Source: CAZPZR01 sp964591105
Lineage (GTDB): Bacteria > Bacillota > Clostridia > Lachnospirales > Lachnospiraceae
Assembly (NCBI GenBank): GCA_964591105.1
Contig: CAZPZR010000037.1
Coordinates: forward strand, 1-18,035
DNA length: 18,035 nucleotides
Direction of reading: 5' to 3'
The position numbers and the translations under genes are program-made. Under the pieces are notes generated by a model. That model worked only from the letters and a program-made list of their open reading frames with translations, was not told where the DNA came from and made no database searches. Shown here piece by piece: positions 15,383-18,035 of the stretch (positions are counted from its first letter, which is position 1; every line of letters starts with the position of its first letter).

Positions 15383-16798
15383 TTACCTATTCCCATACAT
15401 TTCTTCGTAATACTTCTGATATTCTCCGGAAATAATTGGCTCCCACCAGTCACGGTATTCCAAATACCAATGAATCGTCTTCTGGATTCCATCTGCAAAT
15501 TTGGTCTCTGGAAGCCATCCAAGTTCCCGATGAATCTTCGTTGGATCAATGGCGTAACGCATGTCATGCCCCTTACGGTCTGCTACATAAGTAATCAGGC
15601 TCTCCGGTTTTCCAAGCTCTTTGCAAATCATCTTCACAATATCAATATTTCGCATCTCATTGTGTCCACCAATGTTGTAGACTTCTCCCACTTTTCCCTG
15701 TCGAAGGATCAAGTCAATTGCCTTACAGTGATCTTCTACATACAGCCAGTCTCGCACATTCAACCCTTCTCCGTATACTGGGAGCGGCTGATCCGCTAAA
15801 GCATGAATGATCATAAGCGGGATGAGTTTTTCTGGGAAATGATAAGGCCCATAGTTGTTCGAACATCTACTAATCGTAACTGGAAGACCGTAAGTTCTCT
15901 CATAAGCAAGTACAAGCAAATCTGCTGCCGCCTTGGAAGAACTATATGGCGAACTTGTATGAATCGGTGTCTCTTCCGTGAAGAATAAGTCCGGTCTATC
16001 CAATGGCAGATCTCCATACACTTCGTCTGTAGACACCTGATGAAATCTCTGGATGCCATATTTGCGGCAAGCGTCCATCAGAACCGCTGTTCCCTGTCGA
16101 AGGATCAAGTCAATTGCCTTACAGTGATCTTCTACATACAGCCAGTCTCGCACATTCAACCCTTCTCCGTATACTGGGAGCGGCTGATCCGCTAAAGCAT
16201 GAATGATCATAAGCGGGATGAGTTTTTCTGGGAAATGATAAGGCCCATAGTTGTTCGAACATCTACTAATCGTAACTGGAAGACCGTAAGTTCTCTCATA
16301 AGCAAGTACAAGCAAATCTGCTGCCGCCTTGGAAGAACTATATGGCGAACTTGTATGAATCGGTGTCTCTTCCGTGAAGAATAAGTCCGGTCTATCCAAT
16401 GGCAGATCTCCATACACTTCGTCTGTAGACACCTGATGAAATCTCTGGATGCCATATTTGCGGCAAGCGTCCATCAGAACCGCTGTTCCCTTAATATTTG
16501 TGTCTAAAAACACTTCTGGATTCTCAATGGAACGATCCACATGACTTTCTGCAGCAAAATTCACAACCACATCTGGATGTGTTTCCTCAAATAATGCTTC
16601 CACTGCTGCTCTGTCACAAATATTTATCTTATGAAATTGAAACTTTGGATTCTCCATTGCTCGACGCAACGTAGACAAATTTCCTGCATATGTAAGACAA
16701 TCCACACAAATAATCTGATCTTCCGGATGTGCCTCCAACATATAGTAAATGAAATTCGAACCTATGAATCCAGCTCCTCCTGTTACAATAATTTTCAT
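15383..16798 (-). CDS. rfbB: dTDP-glucose 4,6-dehydratase (RmlB) with a 132-residue internal tandem duplication
   Basis: RmlB converts dTDP-glucose to dTDP-4-keto-6-deoxyglucose with tightly bound NAD. Normal features are GGAGFIGSNF (7-16), FAAESHVDRS (81-90), STDEVYG (124-130, catalytic T125-D126-E127), Y153-x3-K157, SNNYGPYHFPEKLIP (181-195) and GEGLNVRDWLYVEDH (211-225). The protein is 471 residues, against about 340 for the family. The excess is exactly 132 residues: T105-G236 is repeated without change as T237-G368, after which the normal C-terminus resumes (369-471). The second copy repeats the catalytic TDE (257-259) and Y285/K289. Removing one copy gives a standard 339-residue enzyme. 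The insert follows the fourth Rossmann strand region and duplicates catalytic and substrate-binding parts, so activity is doubtful. It starts 20 bp after rmlA. The frame is preserved, so rmlD translation should continue. Confidence 0.95.
   Translation of the reverse strand: MKIIVTGGAGFIGSNFIYYMLEAHPEDQIICVDCLTYAGNLSTLRRAMENPKFQFHKINICDRAAVEALFEETHPDVVVNFAAESHVDRSIENPEVFLDTNIKGTAVLMDACRKYGIQRFHQVSTDEVYGDLPLDRPDLFFTEETPIHTSSPYSSSKAAADLLVLAYERTYGLPVTISRCSNNYGPYHFPEKLIPLMIIHALADQPLPVYGEGLNVRDWLYVEDHCKAIDLILRQGTAVLMDACRKYGIQRFHQVSTDEVYGDLPLDRPDLFFTEETPIHTSSPYSSSKAAADLLVLAYERTYGLPVTISRCSNNYGPYHFPEKLIPLMIIHALADQPLPVYGEGLNVRDWLYVEDHCKAIDLILRQGKVGEVYNIGGHNEMRNIDIVKMICKELGKPESLITYVADRKGHDMRYAIDPTKIHRELGWLPETKFADGIQKTIHWYLEYRDWWEPIISGEYQKYYEEMYGNR
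15694..16089. repeat. 396-bp tandem repeat within rmlB, unit A
   Basis: This unit is identical base for base to 16090-16485 in my reading. It is the promoter-distal copy, encoding RmlB residues 237-368 on the minus strand. It begins with TTCCCT, the same hexamer that begins unit B and that follows it at 16486-16491. This marks the duplication as arising between short homologous sites. Confidence 0.97.
16090..16485. repeat. 396-bp tandem repeat within rmlB, unit B
   Basis: This is the second identical, directly adjacent unit, encoding RmlB residues 105-236. Since 396 is divisible by three, the frame is kept. The lack of any difference between the units shows that the event is very recent, or that the units are kept alike by recombination. 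An assembly artefact is the alternative. Confidence 0.97.
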
Positions 16799-16818
16799 CT
16801 TCTCTGTTATTCCTCTCG

Positions 16819-17715
16819 TTAATACAATTGTTCTCGGTATTTGCCATCTATAACGTCTTTCAAATATTGACCATACTGATTCTTTTTCAGAACCTCATAA
16901 ACGTCCAGGACATCTTCCTTAGAAATCCATCCATTTAAGTATGCAATTTCCTCCAAACATCCAATTTTTCTATGCTGATGATTCTCCACAGTTTTGACAA
17001 AATTGGTGGCTTCAAACAAACTTTCATGTGTTCCAGTATCCAGCCAAGTAAATCCTTGTCCCAGAAGTTCCACATTCAGCTTTCTATTTTCCAAATAAAT
17101 ACGATTCAAATCGGTAATTTCCAGTTCGCCTCGCTTCGATGGTTTCAAGCTCTTGGCGTATTCTACCGCATGATTATCGTAAAAATAAAGACCAGTTACA
17201 CAGTAATTGCTCTTTGGATGCTCTGGTTTTTCTTCAATGGATACTGCATATCCGTTATTATCAAACTCCACAATACCAAAACGTTCTGGATCATCCACAT
17301 AATAACCAAAAATCGTTGCACCTTTTCCACATTCCGCATTTTTCACTGCTGCCAGTAATCGTTTCTTCAGCCCGTGCCCTGCAAAGATGTTGTCACCCAG
17401 CACCATAGCCACTGTGTCATCACCAATAAACTCTTCCCCAATAATAAATGCCTGTGCCAAACCATCCGGTGATTCCTGAACAGCATAGGAAAGCTTCACA
17501 CCAAACTGTGAACCATCTCCAAGCAAATCTTCGAATCTCGTAATGTCCTGCGGAGTCGAAATGATTAAAATCTCACGAATCCCTGCACTCATCAGCACGG
17601 ACATCGGGTAATAGATCATCGGTTTGTCGTATACCGGCAACAACTGTTTTGAAGTTACTTTTGTAAGCGGATACAAACGTGTACCCGAACCACCTGCAAG
17701 AATTATGCCCTTCAT
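16819..17715 (-). CDS. rfbA: Glucose-1-phosphate thymidylyltransferase (RmlA)
   Basis: A 298-residue enzyme that makes dTDP-glucose from dTTP and glucose 1-phosphate, the committed step to dTDP-L-rhamnose and usually feedback-inhibited by it. Visible are the loop GGSGTRL (8-14) with K23 after it, KPMIYYP (31-37), SPDGLAQAF (82-90) and the metal-binding LGDNIF (106-111, D108). EEKP (161-164), GELEITDLN and TWLDTGTH also match RmlA. Length is normal. AAGGAG lies 8 bases before the ATG. It starts only 18 bp after the Rpn-family gene, so its promoter must be in or before that gene. It is the first gene of the rml operon, in the order A, B, D, C. Confidence 0.97.
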   Translation of the reverse strand: MKGIILAGGSGTRLYPLTKVTSKQLLPVYDKPMIYYPMSVLMSAGIREILIISTPQDITRFEDLLGDGSQFGVKLSYAVQESPDGLAQAFIIGEEFIGDDTVAMVLGDNIFAGHGLKKRLLAAVKNAECGKGATIFGYYVDDPERFGIVEFDNNGYAVSIEEKPEHPKSNYCVTGLYFYDNHAVEYAKSLKPSKRGELEITDLNRIYLENRKLNVELLGQGFTWLDTGTHESLFEATNFVKTVENHQHRKIGCLEEIAYLNGWISKEDVLDVYEVLKKNQYGQYLKDVIDGKYREQLY

Positions 17716-17733
17716 CTTTTATTCTCCTTGTTC

Positions 17734-18035
17734 TTATTTCTTTTTCAAATATTGTGCTTGAAATTCCTCGATGCTGTTCACTTCTAGCGCAAGTTCGAGC
17801 CACCCTTCGAGCACTATTAAGTCAGATTCCTCTTCAATCTGTTTTCTCAGTTCTCCGGATACCTGATCATGTTTTGACAATATACGGATCAGTAATTCTT
17901 GTTCTCGCTGAAGGGACTCTTTTCGTTCGCGCTCTCTTCCAATCTCTACTCCAATATTTCTTCCAATCTCTACTCCAATCTCTATTCCCTCTTCGATTGC
18001 GCCCTCTCGCTCCGCTTGTCGGTATTTTTTCATTT
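17734..18035 (-). CDS. Rpn-family PD-(D/E)XK nuclease/transposase-like protein, C-terminal part (cut by right edge)
   Basis: The last 100 or so codons of a gene that continues past the window. The segment KKYRQAEREGAIEEGIEIG is almost identical to the matching part of the Rpn-family gene at 12742-13693. The C-terminal end (SIEEFQAQYLKKK) parallels that gene's (SIEEFHAKYWVEM). In between, this copy has an extra eight-residue repeat (IGVEIGRN/IGVEIGRE). The catalytic domain lies outside the window, so whether the gene is intact cannot be judged. It ends 18 bp before rmlA. Confidence 0.8.
   Translation of the reverse strand, partial: MKKYRQAEREGAIEEGIEIGVEIGRNIGVEIGRERERKESLQREQELLIRILSKHDQVSGELRKQIEEESDLIVLEGWLELALEVNSIEEFQAQYLKKK
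17936..17979. repeat. Short in-frame direct repeat in Rpn-family coding sequence
   Basis: A 20-bp sequence occurs at 17936-17955 and 17960-17979 with a 24-bp period, giving eight-codon repeats. It looks like slippage-prone coding sequence in the coiled C-terminal tail; the homologue further left lacks this second copy. Confidence 0.8.

Noticed and set aside
15803..16455. Pairs of identical small open frames on both strands, 396 bp apart
   Set aside because: They are shadows created by the rmlB duplication, not a pair of real small genes.

Overview
The window looks like chromosomal DNA from a low-to-moderate GC gut Firmicute, most likely Lachnospiraceae (Mediterraneibacter, Blautia or Dorea-like). 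The grounds are the style of the surface protein (N-terminal 'YALILPAITM' segment, CHAP and fibro-slime domains), AGGAGG-type ribosome binding sites, sigmaA-type promoters and two Rpn/PD-(D/E)XK family proteins. The genus is inferred. Every gene supported is on the minus strand, so transcription runs from right to left. There is no gene-free stretch over 300 bases. I see no tRNA, rRNA, CRISPR array or insertion sequence.

Reading in the direction of transcription: (1) 18035-17734 is the 3' end of an Rpn-family nuclease-like gene cut by the window edge. (2) 17715-13887 is a complete dTDP-L-rhamnose operon in the order rmlA, rmlB, rmlD, rmlC. rmlB carries a perfect 396-bp in-frame tandem duplication that repeats its catalytic segment. 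(3) 13693-12742 is a second Rpn-family gene whose native start and body are in different frames, apparently through a small deletion. (4) 12649-5120 is a probable long operon. It starts at a consensus promoter (TTGACA-18 bp-TATAAT) and encodes a 132-residue Cys/Trp-rich peptide, a hairpin that looks like an attenuator, a radical SAM/SPASM enzyme, a membrane-anchored Ig-like protein, two tandem Wzz-fused bacterial tyrosine kinases, an NTP_transf_5 nucleotidyltransferase-like protein and a membrane-anchored metallophosphoesterase. (5) 5083-1 has its own promoter with an operator-like dyad. It encodes a sugar-phosphate nucleotidyltransferase and then a very large secreted protein (CHAP, fibro-slime, pilin-like domains) that continues past the left edge.

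Most of the region serves the cell surface: activated rhamnose supply, control of polysaccharide chain length and export by BY-kinases, nucleotide-sugar activation and a large surface protein. No glycosyltransferase, flippase or polymerase is in the window, so the rest of the polysaccharide locus must lie elsewhere. The part that best fits an undescribed system is the peptide + attenuator + radical SAM/SPASM unit heading the BY-kinase operon. It has the layout of a ribosomally made, post-translationally modified peptide (RiPP) locus embedded in a surface-polysaccharide operon. The most striking sequence event is the perfect duplication in rmlB, which may switch off or weaken rhamnose synthesis in a revertible way.
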